DNA from: an uncultured Methanobrevibacter sp.
GTDB taxonomy: Archaea > Methanobacteriota > Methanobacteria > Methanobacteriales > Methanobacteriaceae
Length of the DNA: 64,000 nucleotides
Direction of reading: 5' to 3'
Assembly: GCA_900314635.1 (NCBI GenBank)
Contig: OMVY01000003.1
Location: 1-64,000 of the forward strand
This document shows, in pieces, positions 26,596 through 35,508 of this stretch; position 1 is the stretch's first letter; every line of letters begins with the position of its first letter. The notes below the pieces were generated by a model. The model ran no database searches, was not told where the DNA came from, and was given only the letters and a program-made list of their open reading frames with translations. The position numbers were made by a program, and so were the translations under genes.

Positions 26596-27228
26596 CTAAA
26601 TCTTTTTGATTCTTGAGAGTACAACATCGGTCAAAACATCAAGGTTTGCTATGTACTCGCCGTACCATCGTCTTCTGATCTTGCTTATTACATAAGCAAG
26701 GGCACCTGCGCCGATACCTACAACGGTTGTGTCGAAAGCGACGATGATAGCGTTGGATAATGTTACAATATCTCCTGTCCCTAAAGCTGCAAGACCTGGT
26801 CCCATTGGAATCAAGGTACCCATAAGACCGAGTGTAGGTCCGATACGAGTGATTATGTCGGTATAGGAGAGACGCTTCTCAAGTTTCTTCTCCCTGCTGC
26901 TGACCATCTTCTTTGCAAGTGCGATTCTGGATTCAAGGTCCATGTCGCTTGAAATGATTTCCTTCAAGTCGTTCTTCTGGGAATTTGGAATTTCTGAATT
27001 CTCTATTATATTAAGCATCTCGCTTTCACTTCCAGCATTTGAGATACCGCTTATCAGATTCTTCATCTCTGCATTTGAAATGGTCTTTCTGTGCCTGAAT
27101 TCCCTGATCAATCCTCCAAGAAGCACTACAGCTGCAACTGCAAACAAGAGCAGGAATATGATTACAGGAATCTGCAGGCTCTGACTTACCAAATCCAAAG
27201 TAGAAGTTAAAATATTGCTACCCGCCAT
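26596..27228 (-). CDS. MotA/TolQ/ExbB-type proton channel protein
   Basis: A 210-residue membrane protein with three membrane segments: one near the N-terminus (about 15-35), a cytoplasmic stretch, then two segments within TRIGPTLGLMGTLIPMGPGLAAL and NAIIVAFDTTVVGIGAGALAYVIS. These last two carry the MotA/ExbB family signature. In bacteria these channels use ion flow to drive flagella or outer-membrane transport. This organism has neither an outer membrane nor a rotary bacterial flagellum, so the driven partner is unknown. SD AAGGAGG precedes the start on the minus strand. Confidence 0.85.
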   Translation of the reverse strand: MAGSNILTSTLDLVSQSLQIPVIIFLLLFAVAAVVLLGGLIREFRHRKTISNAEMKNLISGISNAGSESEMLNIIENSEIPNSQKNDLKEIISSDMDLESRIALAKKMVSSREKKLEKRLSYTDIITRIGPTLGLMGTLIPMGPGLAALGTGDIVTLSNAIIVAFDTTVVGIGAGALAYVISKIRRRWYGEYIANLDVLTDVVLSRIKKI

Positions 27229-27709
27229 AAAAATAAAATCCTCCTTAAAAAATTATCCAGTCTAAATAGACCAGAAAAAACAAAATACTAAAAATTATTC
27301 TTATTTTCATTAATGGAAAAGATAATTTTTTAAAACAACCTCAAATCCTTTTTATTTTAAGAAATTATGTCCATTCAATGAAATAATGAAATCGCATGTA
27401 AGTACGATTGCAAGAATTAATTAATTTTAAAATTAAAAAAACCAATGTAATTTAATAATTATAATTTTCAAATTAATAAATTTAAATTTTTATTCATTAT
27501 AATTTTAAAACTAATAAAGTTTACACATAATAATTTTGATTTTTAAATTAATAAAATTTACTTTTTTAAATTAAAAAAAATCAAATATGGGGATTTTATT
27601 GTTTTATATTTTTATTAACTCATTCTTTTTAGTTTGGAACAAATTTTGCATTAGTTTTTTATTCTTATAACTCCAACTATTATATAATGAATTAAATTTT
27701 GGTGAGTGC
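27229..27709. other. Divergent gap between channel operon and TcdA-like gene
   Basis: 481 bases without a gene. The segment 27300-27600 is strongly AT-rich with repeated TTTTAAATTAATAAA-like pieces. Promoters for both divergent units must lie here. No palindromic operator stands out. Confidence 0.4.
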
Positions 27710-28423
27710 ATGGACGAGAAGTTTTCAAGAACCGAGATGCTGATTGGAAAGGAGGGAATGGAAAAGCTTAAAAACGCCAAGGTTGCTGTTTTCGGCCTTG
27801 GAGGAGTCGGATCTTTTGTATGCGAGGGCCTTGCAAGAAGCGGTGTAGGTGGTTTTGTCTTGGTGGACTTTGATAAGGTGGATGAATCCAATATAAACAG
27901 GCAGATAATCGCCACAACAAAAACAATAGGTAGAAACAAGGTTGATGTAATGAAAGAGAGAATCCTTGACATCAATCCTGATGCGAATGTTGAAATCCAT
28001 AATGAGTTCTACCTTGCCGATTCAACTTCAGATATCATTACAGAGGACTTGTCATATGTAGTCGACTGCGTTGATACCATAATGGCTAAAATAGCAATCA
28101 TATGCAAATCCAAGGAAATTGATGTTCCAGTCATGTCATGTATGGGAACTGGAAACAAGCTGGATCCTACAAAGTTTGAAATAGATGACATCTACAAGAC
28201 ATCATACTGTCCCCTTGCCAGAATAATGAAAAAGGATTTGAAAAAGAGAAACATAAAGAAATTAAAGGTCCTTTATTCAAAGGAACATCCTATCAACACA
28301 AATGATTGTGAAATAAATCAGAATGAGAATAAGCACAAGGTCAAGGGCAGCGTTTCATTCATGCCTCCAGTTGCAGGCTTGATGATTGCTGGTGAAGTGG
28401 TAAAAGATATTGCCAATGGCTGA
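27710..28423 (+). CDS. tcdA: TcdA/CsdL-like E1 enzyme (tRNA t6A dehydratase family)
   Basis: A 237-residue ThiF/MoeB/HesA-type ATP-dependent adenylating enzyme. The Rossmann loop VAVFGLGGVGSFVCEGLARSG, the acidic DFDKVDESNINRQ and the arginine-containing region bind ATP, and DCVDTIMAKIAI is the conserved aspartate segment. Size and the FSRTEMLIGKEGMEKL opening fit TcdA, which cyclises N6-threonylcarbamoyladenosine at position 37 of tRNAs, better than MoeB or ThiF. No ubiquitin-like partner gene is adjacent. The start lies five bases after GGTG. Confidence 0.82.
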   Translation: MDEKFSRTEMLIGKEGMEKLKNAKVAVFGLGGVGSFVCEGLARSGVGGFVLVDFDKVDESNINRQIIATTKTIGRNKVDVMKERILDINPDANVEIHNEFYLADSTSDIITEDLSYVVDCVDTIMAKIAIICKSKEIDVPVMSCMGTGNKLDPTKFEIDDIYKTSYCPLARIMKKDLKKRNIKKLKVLYSKEHPINTNDCEINQNENKHKVKGSVSFMPPVAGLMIAGEVVKDIANG

Positions 28424-28558
28424 TTTTAAAAATAGTTTTTTTTTAAGTTTTTTTATTAAGCTTTTTTTATAAATTTGATATGTTGTTTTATGTTGAAATT
28501 TGTTTTTTAATCAAGAATCTTATTTTACATTTAAAAAAAGAAAAAAATAACTGGTTAA

Positions 28559-29908
28559 TTAAAACCAGCTTTTTGATGCTTCAATAATCTCATCAACTAT
28601 TATCGGTGCGGAACCGATGTAGGTATGAGGATCCATGATTCTTTCAACATCCTCCTTTGAGAGGAACTGGCTTGCGTCAGGATCTTCAAGGATGAGGTCT
28701 GCAAGCAAGAGTTTTTCCTTGTTTGCCTTGATTGCATTCTTACGAGCTACTCCATAAGCAGTCTGTTTACCCATTCCGGCTCTGGTAAGCTCTGCCATAA
28801 GTCTTTCAGCCATGATGAGTCCGTTTGTAAGATTCAAGTTCTTTTCAATGTCTTCATCATAGAATATGAGATTGTTCATTAACTTTATTGTAAGGTTTAA
28901 GATGTAATCTGTAAGTATGCAGGCCTCAGGGAACATGATTCTCTCACATGAAGAGTTGGTCAGGTCTCTTTCGTGCCAGAGCGGGTTGTTTTCCATGGCG
29001 GCATTCACATAGGATTTTACAATCCTTGCAACTCCACAGATTCTCTCTGCAGTGATAGGATTCATCTTATGAGGCATTGTGCTGCTTCCAACTTGTTTTT
29101 CAGGGTCAAAGTATTCTCCAAGTTCATGAAGTTCTGTTCTTTGCAGGTTTCTAATTTCCAAAGCTATTTTGCTTAAAGTTGTAGCTATATTTGCAAGTGT
29201 TGCAATGAACTCGACATGGTTGTCTCTCTGTACGACCTGGTTTGTAATTGGAGCAGGCTTGAGTCCGAGAATTTCAGATACTTTCTTATGCACTTCCCAT
29301 CCTTGCTCTCCAAGTGCTGCGGTAGTTCCAACAGCTCCGTCCATCATTCCAACGCAGACATTGTCTTTTGCATGAAGCAGTCTGTCGTACTGCCTGTGAA
29401 GCTCGTCTGCCCAGATTGCAAATTTCATTCCATAAGTGGTTGGAAGGGCATGCTGGCCATGGGTACGGCCGATGCAGACTTTTGTTTTGTTCTCTTCAGC
29501 CAATTTGAGAATGATTTTAGTGAGCCTTTCTATTTTTTCCTCAAGCACTTCAATGGAGTCTTTGAGAAGCAGTGAGTTTGAACTGTCTACAATGTCATTG
29601 GAGGTTGATCCGAAGTGGACGTATTCGCCAGCCTCGCCGTCGCATACTTCGCTTAATCCTTTTGAAAGTGATGCGATGTCGTGTTTGGTTTCAGCTTCGA
29701 TTTCACTTACGCGCTCGACGGTGACATATTTCACAAAGGCTTTTTTTGCAATCTCATCTGCGTATTCCTTTGGTATGATTCCAAGTTCTCCTTCAGCTTG
29801 TGCAAGTGCGGATTCAACATCCAGCATTCTTTGCTGCTTGTTTTCCTGTTCCCAGATTCTTTTCATCTCAGGGGTTCCGTATCTAAATTCTATAGGGTGT
29901 ATTGCCAT
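28559..29908 (-). CDS. purB: Adenylosuccinate lyase
   Basis: A 449-residue fumarase-superfamily enzyme that acts twice in purine synthesis, releasing fumarate from SAICAR and from adenylosuccinate. The superfamily signature GSSTMPHKMNPITAERI holds the catalytic serine loop; GRTHGQHALPTTYG carries the catalytic histidine, and HFGSTSNDIVDS binds substrate. It begins IEFRYGTPEMKRIWE as archaeal and bacterial PurB do. AAAGGAG precedes the ATG. Monocistronic on the minus strand. Confidence 0.95.
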   Translation of the reverse strand: MAIHPIEFRYGTPEMKRIWEQENKQQRMLDVESALAQAEGELGIIPKEYADEIAKKAFVKYVTVERVSEIEAETKHDIASLSKGLSEVCDGEAGEYVHFGSTSNDIVDSSNSLLLKDSIEVLEEKIERLTKIILKLAEENKTKVCIGRTHGQHALPTTYGMKFAIWADELHRQYDRLLHAKDNVCVGMMDGAVGTTAALGEQGWEVHKKVSEILGLKPAPITNQVVQRDNHVEFIATLANIATTLSKIALEIRNLQRTELHELGEYFDPEKQVGSSTMPHKMNPITAERICGVARIVKSYVNAAMENNPLWHERDLTNSSCERIMFPEACILTDYILNLTIKLMNNLIFYDEDIEKNLNLTNGLIMAERLMAELTRAGMGKQTAYGVARKNAIKANKEKLLLADLILEDPDASQFLSKEDVERIMDPHTYIGSAPIIVDEIIEASKSWF

Positions 29909-30040
29909 TTAAACTCTCCTTTAACTTAGGATATTTATAATAATTATAATTCTATTTTTTAGAATAGATTAAGTATCTTAAAGTAGATTCTTAAAATTAG
30001 AATATACATTTTAATTTTTGAATTTTAAATTAAATATATT

Positions 30041-30124
30041 TTATTATGGATTTTTTGAAGTTTGATAAATAATTTCTTGATTATTATGGATGGATTTTCT
30101 GAAGTTTGATAAATAATTTCTTGA
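30041..30124 (+). repeat. 40/44-bp tandem duplication
   Basis: Units at 30041-30080 and 30081-30124 share TTATTATGGAT and GAAGTTTGATAAATAATTTC; the second has a four-base insertion. Confidence 0.85.
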
Positions 30125-30182
30125 CTATTTGAACTAATTAGAAAAAATATTTTAAGCATTTAAGATATAATAAAATTAATAG

Positions 30183-30208
30183 CCTGCTTATCTTGTATAG
30201 CAAGCAGG
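30183..30208 (+). promoter_or_regulatory. Hairpin at the predicted transcript start of the CPBP gene
   Basis: CCTGCTT (30183-30189) pairs with AAGCAGG (30202-30208) around a 12-base loop. It lies about 20 bases after a TATA-like element, so it would form the 5' end of the mRNA. Its 3' arm overlaps an AGGAGG (30206-30211) that leads to no start codon at usual distance. Confidence 0.45.
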
Positions 30209-30237
30209 AGGAAAATTTATATTTCAAGGGGATGATT

Positions 30238-31038
30238 ATGGATTTCAGTGTAAAGGATTTCAATGTACGGCTTCGAACAATCAGGCTGAGGGAAGCTATT
30301 ATCGCATATGCGATATCTACTATTTTAACCCTGTATCTACTGGAAAATGTTTTTTTCATCAGCAATGACCAGATGCCAACGATTATTTTTGATTTGTTCA
30401 TGATGATTTTCTTCTGTTTTGCCCTCTCCGGCACCCGTGGCTTTAAAAAGGATTTGGACGAGGTCTTTCTGCCGACAACCATAATCAGAATCATATTCCT
30501 ATGTGCTGTGAATATCTTTTTTGAATTGGCTTTGGTGAATTTCATTCCTTTGGCTGACTTTTTCTTTAATGGTGCGAGCTATTATGCAATAGGCATGGAT
30601 TCTGGATTTGGAATTCTGGCCTACGTTTTAGACTTTATTCTAGCTGTTGTCATCGCTCCAATCTCAGAAGAGCTCTTGTACAGGGGTGTTTTGTTCAATA
30701 GATTGAAAATAAGAAAGGGAGTATACTGGGGATTGTTAATATCTTCTGTAATATTTGGAATAGGCCATTACTACGGGGAAGACCCTCTCATGCATGTGAT
30801 TTCTGCAATGATATTTGGAATGCTCATGTGTGCGCTATATTTGAAAACAGACAATATCATGATCTGCATGGCGGTTCATTTCTTGTCTAATTTATTCGTT
30901 TACTTTAATGAAACAGGTATTCCAGACTTATTATTTTCATTCCAGAGCATGATTCCAATATTATTCATATGCGCCCTGTTTTCATTGATATTTGTGCCGG
31001 CTTATATTCTTTATTATGCCCATAAGTTTAATGCATGA
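30238..31038 (+). CDS. CPBP-family intramembrane protease (first of tandem pair)
   Basis: A 266-residue membrane protein with about seven to eight membrane segments. The three CPBP (Rce1/Abi) active-site motifs are present: EELLYRGVLFNRLK (Glu-Glu and Arg), FGIGHYYG (His) and AVHFLSNLF (His and Asn). The family includes CAAX prenyl proteases and bacterial bacteriocin self-immunity proteins. The substrate is unknown. The N-terminus MDFSVKDFNVRLRTIRLRE is nearly identical to that of the paralogue at 31344. That similarity supports ATG 30238, which follows AAGGGG. Confidence 0.85.
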   Translation: MDFSVKDFNVRLRTIRLREAIIAYAISTILTLYLLENVFFISNDQMPTIIFDLFMMIFFCFALSGTRGFKKDLDEVFLPTTIIRIIFLCAVNIFFELALVNFIPLADFFFNGASYYAIGMDSGFGILAYVLDFILAVVIAPISEELLYRGVLFNRLKIRKGVYWGLLISSVIFGIGHYYGEDPLMHVISAMIFGMLMCALYLKTDNIMICMAVHFLSNLFVYFNETGIPDLLFSFQSMIPILFICALFSLIFVPAYILYYAHKFNA

Positions 31039-31134
31039 TTCAAATCATAAAGGAAGGGCTATTAATAAATTTAATAAGATTTCAAGATGTCATTTGAAAA
31101 AATTTATATAATCTTTTTGGTAAAAAATATAAAA

Positions 31135-31343
31135 CAATATTTTAATTTTTAGAGGAGATATTGGATTTTTGAATTTTATTCAATATTTTAATTTTCTAGA
31201 GGAGATATTGGATTTTAAAATAATGCAATATTTTAATTTTCTAGAGGAGATATTGGATTTTAAAATAATGCAATATTTTAATTTTTAGAGGGGATAGTGG
31301 ATTTTTAAATTTTATCCGATATTTTAATTTTTAGAGGAATATT
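31135..31343 (+). repeat. Four tandem copies of the ribosome-binding region of the next gene (45-46 bp)
   Basis: Units begin at 31135, 31181, 31226 and 31271; a fifth copy beginning near 31318 is the real leader and start of the CPBP gene at 31344. Each unit carries ATATTTTAATTTT, then AGAGGAG or AGAGGGG, then a TTG or GTG followed by GATTTT, which mimics the true AGAGGAATATT-ATG-GATTTT. The gap 31039-31343 holds nothing else but the end of the preceding transcript. Confidence 0.9.
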
Positions 31344-32147
31344 ATGGATTTTAGTGTAAGTGACTTCAATGTACGGCTTAGAACAATAAGGCTTAGGGAA
31401 TTTGCAGTAGCTCTTGTTGCTGCATTAATCATTACCCTGTTGTTGGATGTGTTGTTTCCTATAATGGATGTCTATGATGATTTGTTAGTGGTTTCTTTAG
31501 TCTTATGTCTATTGGTCTTTTTTGTATGGGCGCTGAGAAATACGGATGGTTTTAAAAGGGATATCGATGCCCTTTTCGAGCCTGAAACTTCAAGAGAAAT
31601 TTTATATGTTCTCATAATCAATCTGCTCTTTGCATTCATTTATGTTTCCATAGGAGCATCCTTCGATATCGTTCTGACAGTATTTGATCCGACCTGGATT
31701 CCTTCACTTGATCTTTCACCTGTTTATTACGGCGATTCAATCATTTACTTTTTAATGCTGTTTACTTCAATCATATGTGCGCCTTTGATTGAGGAGTTAA
31801 GTTTTAGAGGAGTTCTATTCAATAGGTTGAAAATCAGAATAGGCATTCTTCCTGCAATGCTCTTGTCTTCTGTTTTTTTCGCAGTAGGGCATGAATTCGG
31901 CGGAATCATTAGTGCATTTGTATTTGGAATGTGCATGTGTGTCCTGTATTTGAAAACAGATAATATATTTGTTCCAATGGCTGTGCACTTCCTGAATAAC
32001 CTTTTAATATGCATTATGGAATACTTCAATATGGAAAGCTTCCTGTTCGGCACACCAAGTGCATTTTTAATGCTTGTGCTTTCCGTAGTATCAGGGGTTT
32101 TGATAATAATCTATCTTATAAGGGAGATACCTAAATTGAGTGCATGA
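31344..32147 (+). CDS. CPBP-family intramembrane protease (second of tandem pair)
   Basis: A 267-residue membrane protein, paralogue of the protein at 30238. It shares the nearly identical N-terminus (MDFSVSDFNVRLRTIRLRE) and the motifs EELSFRGVLFNRLK, FAVGHEFGG and AVHFLNNLL, which supply the glutamate, histidine and asparagine residues of CPBP proteases. The regions between motifs have diverged much more than the first 19 residues, so that N-terminal cytoplasmic patch is under separate constraint. RBS GAGG lies six bases before the ATG, at the end of a tandem array of copies of the same leader. Confidence 0.87.
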   Translation: MDFSVSDFNVRLRTIRLREFAVALVAALIITLLLDVLFPIMDVYDDLLVVSLVLCLLVFFVWALRNTDGFKRDIDALFEPETSREILYVLIINLLFAFIYVSIGASFDIVLTVFDPTWIPSLDLSPVYYGDSIIYFLMLFTSIICAPLIEELSFRGVLFNRLKIRIGILPAMLLSSVFFAVGHEFGGIISAFVFGMCMCVLYLKTDNIFVPMAVHFLNNLLICIMEYFNMESFLFGTPSAFLMLVLSVVSGVLIIIYLIREIPKLSA

Positions 32148-32370
32148 TTTCCAATATTTAATTCAACTTCTTATTTTTTTTAATAATCAGAAATTATTTA
32201 TTTTTTCAATTGTTTTTTAGTTAATTTTACTTTTTTTTTAAATTTTGAACAATTTTTCATAGAAACATTTATATATCAGTTTGAGAAAAATAGAATTGTC
32301 GAATGTAATATATTTTTTACATTTGAATTTTTTTTATTATTGTTATTTTATTTATTATATGGGAGATACG

Positions 32371-32601
32371 ATGAAAACAAGAATAAAAGAATTGAGGCAA
32401 GAGGTAAAGTTGAGTCAGCAGGCCTTGGGTGAATCTGTAGGAGTAACCCGCCAGACCATCAACTCTTTGGAAAAAGGCAGGTATAATCCATCTTTGCTCC
32501 TAGCTTATAAAATTACAAAAACTATCAATGAACATTGTCATGGTGATAATGTGGAGGATTATTTTAAAATAGAAGATGTTTTTATTTTAGAAGATGAGTG
32601 A
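32371..32601 (+). CDS. Small XRE-family transcriptional regulator
   Basis: A 76-residue protein that is almost entirely one Cro/C1-type helix-turn-helix: MKTRIKELRQE, SQQALGESVGVTRQTINSLEKG with both helices, then NPSLLLAYKITKTI. It matches the short regulators related to bacterial YozG/YgzD, which often neighbour membrane proteins. The start is ATG 32371, following GGGAG. It lies between CPBP and DUF4013 genes on the same strand and may control them; that is inference from position. Confidence 0.9.
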   Translation: MKTRIKELRQEVKLSQQALGESVGVTRQTINSLEKGRYNPSLLLAYKITKTINEHCHGDNVEDYFKIEDVFILEDE

Positions 32602-32673
32602 TTCTAAAAGAAAACAAATGTATCAAATTGGAATTTTTCTAAAAAATTAATATAATGTTAATGTGTGATTAAA

Positions 32674-33408
32674 ATGATTTTGGATGTTTATAAGGATGCT
32701 TTTGAGTATTCCGCTCAAGACTGGACTGCTCTTGTAAAATTAGGAGTAATCAATGTTTTAGGTATGTTTATCTTTCTGCCGCTGTTTTTAACAAGCGGTT
32801 ATAATTATAGGGTAATAAAAATAGGTGTAAAAGGAATGATCAATGGCGAAGATGAATTGCCTGAGTTTGATGAATGGGTTAATATGTTTGTAGACGGCAT
32901 AAAGGTATTCATTGTCGAGTTTGCATATGCTCTGATTCCGATTGTATTGTTTTTTGCAGTATTATTCTCTGCTGCTTCCATTGGTGGAAATGCAGGCGGA
33001 ATACTCATGGCTCTTGGGATGATTGTCGCAATTGTTCTTTTCATACTGCTTCCTTTGATGGGAATAATTGGAGTAGCCAATATGGCTGAAAATGATGATA
33101 AATTCTCAGCCGCATTTGATATCAATGGAATAATTGAAATTATCAAATCCATTGGATGGCTGAATACAATTGCAACATGGATTGGCGTTCAGATTATTGT
33201 TGGAGTAATTTCAATTGTTGTTTTCCTGTTGCTTTATGCTATATTGATGTTCTTAGGACTATCTACTGCAATGGTTAGCTCCAACATAGCTGGAGGAGTA
33301 TTTGGCATAGGATTCATTCTCATAATTGCAATCTTGTGTTTCTTGGTAACTCCATATCTCAGCATTTTCCAATCCAGAGTTTATGGATTGCTGTATAATC
33401 TTCAATGA
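32674..33408 (+). CDS. DUF4013 membrane protein
   Basis: A 244-residue membrane protein with about five to six hydrophobic segments. It opens LDVYKDAFEYSAQDWTALVKLG, a pattern shared with the DUF4013 family, and has ANMAENDDKFSAAFDINGI, a variant of the family motif in which 'R-ADTG' is not kept. The last part ends YLSIFQSRVYGLLYN, again as in its neighbour at 33830. Function unknown; these proteins resemble the membrane part of glycerophosphodiester phosphodiesterase-type transporters only loosely. The GTG at 32665 is part of the ribosome-binding signal. Confidence 0.75.
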   Translation: MILDVYKDAFEYSAQDWTALVKLGVINVLGMFIFLPLFLTSGYNYRVIKIGVKGMINGEDELPEFDEWVNMFVDGIKVFIVEFAYALIPIVLFFAVLFSAASIGGNAGGILMALGMIVAIVLFILLPLMGIIGVANMAENDDKFSAAFDINGIIEIIKSIGWLNTIATWIGVQIIVGVISIVVFLLLYAILMFLGLSTAMVSSNIAGGVFGIGFILIIAILCFLVTPYLSIFQSRVYGLLYNLQ

Positions 33409-33578
33409 GCAGTTTTTATTGAATTAGTCTGATATTTATTATCAGGCTATTTAATAATTTTTCTGAAGGTTAAATCTTAAATAGTAAATTGCCTTATTTT
33501 TTGTTAATTAATTTTCTGATGATTTAATTTTGATAATTTGTTTAATTTTTATAAATGAACAAGCTAAAAGGTGATATT

Positions 33579-33701
33579 ATTATAACTTGTAATGTTTGTG
33601 GTCATTTAAACAGCCCTACTGCAGTATTTTGTGAAAATTGTGGTTCTGAGTTATCAGATAGTCCAGATTTAGACGTATTTGATGATGATGACGAATGGTG
33701 A
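33579..33701 (+). CDS. Small zinc-ribbon protein, probable ATT start
   Basis: A 40-residue protein reading (M)ITCNVCGHLN at the start, with a second pair FCENCG, so the four cysteines form a complete zinc ribbon; the tail is very acidic and ends DDDDEW. No ATG stands at the expected place, but ATT 33579 lies exactly five bases after GGTG, and initiation there yields the usual 'M-x-x-C' opening of small zinc-ribbon proteins. An alternative ATG at 33555 would add eight residues and has no ribosome-binding signal. It sits between two DUF4013 genes on the same strand. Function unknown; such domains often mediate protein contacts. Confidence 0.7.
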   Translation: MITCNVCGHLNSPTAVFCENCGSELSDSPDLDVFDDDDEW

Positions 33702-33829
33702 AATCAATAATATCTAGAAGATTAACTATAGAAAAAATAAGTAAACAATAATTATCTAAAAAGTTAAAAATTATTTCGTTATGTTTTTTGTAATGAATTT
33801 TATGATGATTTAAATTAATGGGTGATATT

Positions 33830-34939
33830 ATGGGAAGTATTACAGATATCGTTGTAGAGGGATTGAAATATCCATTTAATGATGTAAATAAATATTTAGT
33901 TTTCGGCGTCATTCAAGTAATAATGTCCGTCTTATTCATGGGGGCATTCGCTTCAACCGGATACTACTTCGTTCAGGCTTATAAAACCAGTGTTTCAATG
34001 GGTCTGGATATGATAGACTTGTCAGTTGTCTCACCAGCCATGATTATTGTATCTGCTGTTCTTTTTGTTTTGGGACTGATTGTTTTTGTTTATATTTCCG
34101 GATATGAATTCAACATTCTTAAATTTTCCATTTCAAAAAACAATGAACTTCCAGCTTTCAATGATTATGTTGGAATATTAAAAGACGGATTAAAGATGAT
34201 TGCGGTTAAAATAGCATATGCGATTTTGCCAGGAATTTTGTTTCTTCTAGGTTTGATGCTTTCTGTTAATGATAATGTAGGAGCAGCTGTAAATGTTATT
34301 GGATCACTTATTCTGGCAATATCCATAATATTCGCTATTGTTGTTGCATTTTTCCTAATAATGGCGACTGCACGCATGGTGGATATGGGAACACTTCGCT
34401 CTGCATTTGATTTTAGAGAGATTTATGAGTTGATTTCCAATATGGGGGTTGTTCAATATGTGGGAATATTGATTTTCCTGGCTATTGCAATAGCCATTAT
34501 AAATTTAGCTGCCTCAGCTATATTTGAAATGATAGGATTTGCTGTTGCATTGGTTCTTCCAACTGCTTTGGCTTCTGTATTTTTAGTAATGATCTTAAGC
34601 AGCCTGCTGATTGATTCATTTACTAGCTTGGCTACTTACAGGGTTTACGGATCCGTTTATAATGTGGCTCAGGGCAATTATGATTTTAATGAATCTGAAA
34701 CCGAGGACTCTCAAGATTCTGAAGACACCTCTGCTGCAGATGAGAATGAAGTTGCAGATTCTGAAGAAGCTGCTGCTGAGGATGTTGTAGATTCTGAAGA
34801 AGCTGCTGCTGAGGATGTTGTAGATTCTGAAGAAGTTGTGGCTGTGGATGATGATGTTGTAGTCTCTGAAGAAGATGATGTTTCAGAATCTGAGGATGAT
34901 GTGTCTGAAGATAAAGAAGCAGAAGCAGATGAAAAATAA
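33830..34939 (+). CDS. DUF4013 membrane protein with long acidic repeat tail
   Basis: A 369-residue protein. Residues 1-285 are a DUF4013 membrane region of about six segments with the hallmark TARMVDMGTLRSAFDFREI and the ending SLATYRVYGSVYN. From about residue 288 on the chain is almost only Glu, Asp, Ser, Ala and Val, with direct repeats of DSEEAAAEDVV encoded by a duplicated 33-bp unit around 34757-34822. The tail is expected to be disordered. Start ATG 33830 lies five bases after GGTG. The role is unknown. Confidence 0.8.
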   Translation: MGSITDIVVEGLKYPFNDVNKYLVFGVIQVIMSVLFMGAFASTGYYFVQAYKTSVSMGLDMIDLSVVSPAMIIVSAVLFVLGLIVFVYISGYEFNILKFSISKNNELPAFNDYVGILKDGLKMIAVKIAYAILPGILFLLGLMLSVNDNVGAAVNVIGSLILAISIIFAIVVAFFLIMATARMVDMGTLRSAFDFREIYELISNMGVVQYVGILIFLAIAIAIINLAASAIFEMIGFAVALVLPTALASVFLVMILSSLLIDSFTSLATYRVYGSVYNVAQGNYDFNESETEDSQDSEDTSAADENEVADSEEAAAEDVVDSEEAAAEDVVDSEEVVAVDDDVVVSEEDDVSESEDDVSEDKEAEADEK

Positions 34940-35018
34940 CTATAAATTTAAAGAAAATTAATTATTTTCTTTTTTTATTTTTTCTTAAATCTCAACCTTT
35001 TTTCTTAATTACCAATTT

Positions 35019-35402
35019 TTATATTTCAATCAATTCTTCAACAGCTTCTTTTAACTCTTCTAAAACGGAATATATCCTATTTCCCTTGAATGTCTTAGGT
35101 TCAATGTTCATTCCATAGCTATTGATGGTTCTCTCATCATAGGTAATTGCTATTTTCCAATGGAAGTCTGCTTCTAGATTGCATGACTGGTAATTCTCCT
35201 CCAAGTCCCATATTCCGAGCTCTTCAACCTTTTCCCAGAATCGAATCCAGTTTTCCTCATTAATAGAATTGATATCAATTAGTTCCGCATGTGTATCATG
35301 CTTGATTAAAAAAGTAGAATTGCTTACAAGTTTTATTGACTCACTGCCGGTTAATTGGTGGGAATAACTTATTTCAAGCTCTTCAGGGAGGTATTTTTCC
35401 AT
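35019..35402 (-). CDS. Hypothetical protein
   Basis: A ~127-residue soluble protein that I do not recognise, predicted as mixed alpha/beta: EISYSHQL, FHWKIAITYDERTINSYG as beta strands and a C-terminal helix rich in Glu. No membrane segment or known motif. I prefer ATG 35402 because GTG lies five bases before it; the upstream ATG at 35417 has no signal. It is the only minus-strand gene between 30 and 36 kb, lying opposite the CPBP and DUF4013 genes, and its promoter would overlap that of the next CPBP gene. Confidence 0.6.
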   Translation of the reverse strand: MEKYLPEELEISYSHQLTGSESIKLVSNSTFLIKHDTHAELIDINSINEENWIRFWEKVEELGIWDLEENYQSCNLEADFHWKIAITYDERTINSYGMNIEPKTFKGNRIYSVLEELKEAVEELIEI

Positions 35403-35508
35403 AGTATCACGCTTCATGATTAAATTAAAAATTAAATAGCATAATCTTCAAATAATAGTATGCTATATAGAATTATATTTTATTTATTAAAAATATTTGG
35501 TGTTTAAA

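Larger units (their letters stand above)
29909..30237. other. Divergent gap with tandem repeat, between purB and first CPBP gene
   Basis: 329 bases without a called gene. It holds a two-copy repeat (entered separately), a TATA-like AAGATATAATAAAA at 30162-30175 for the CPBP gene, and a hairpin at 30183-30208. Confidence 0.45.
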
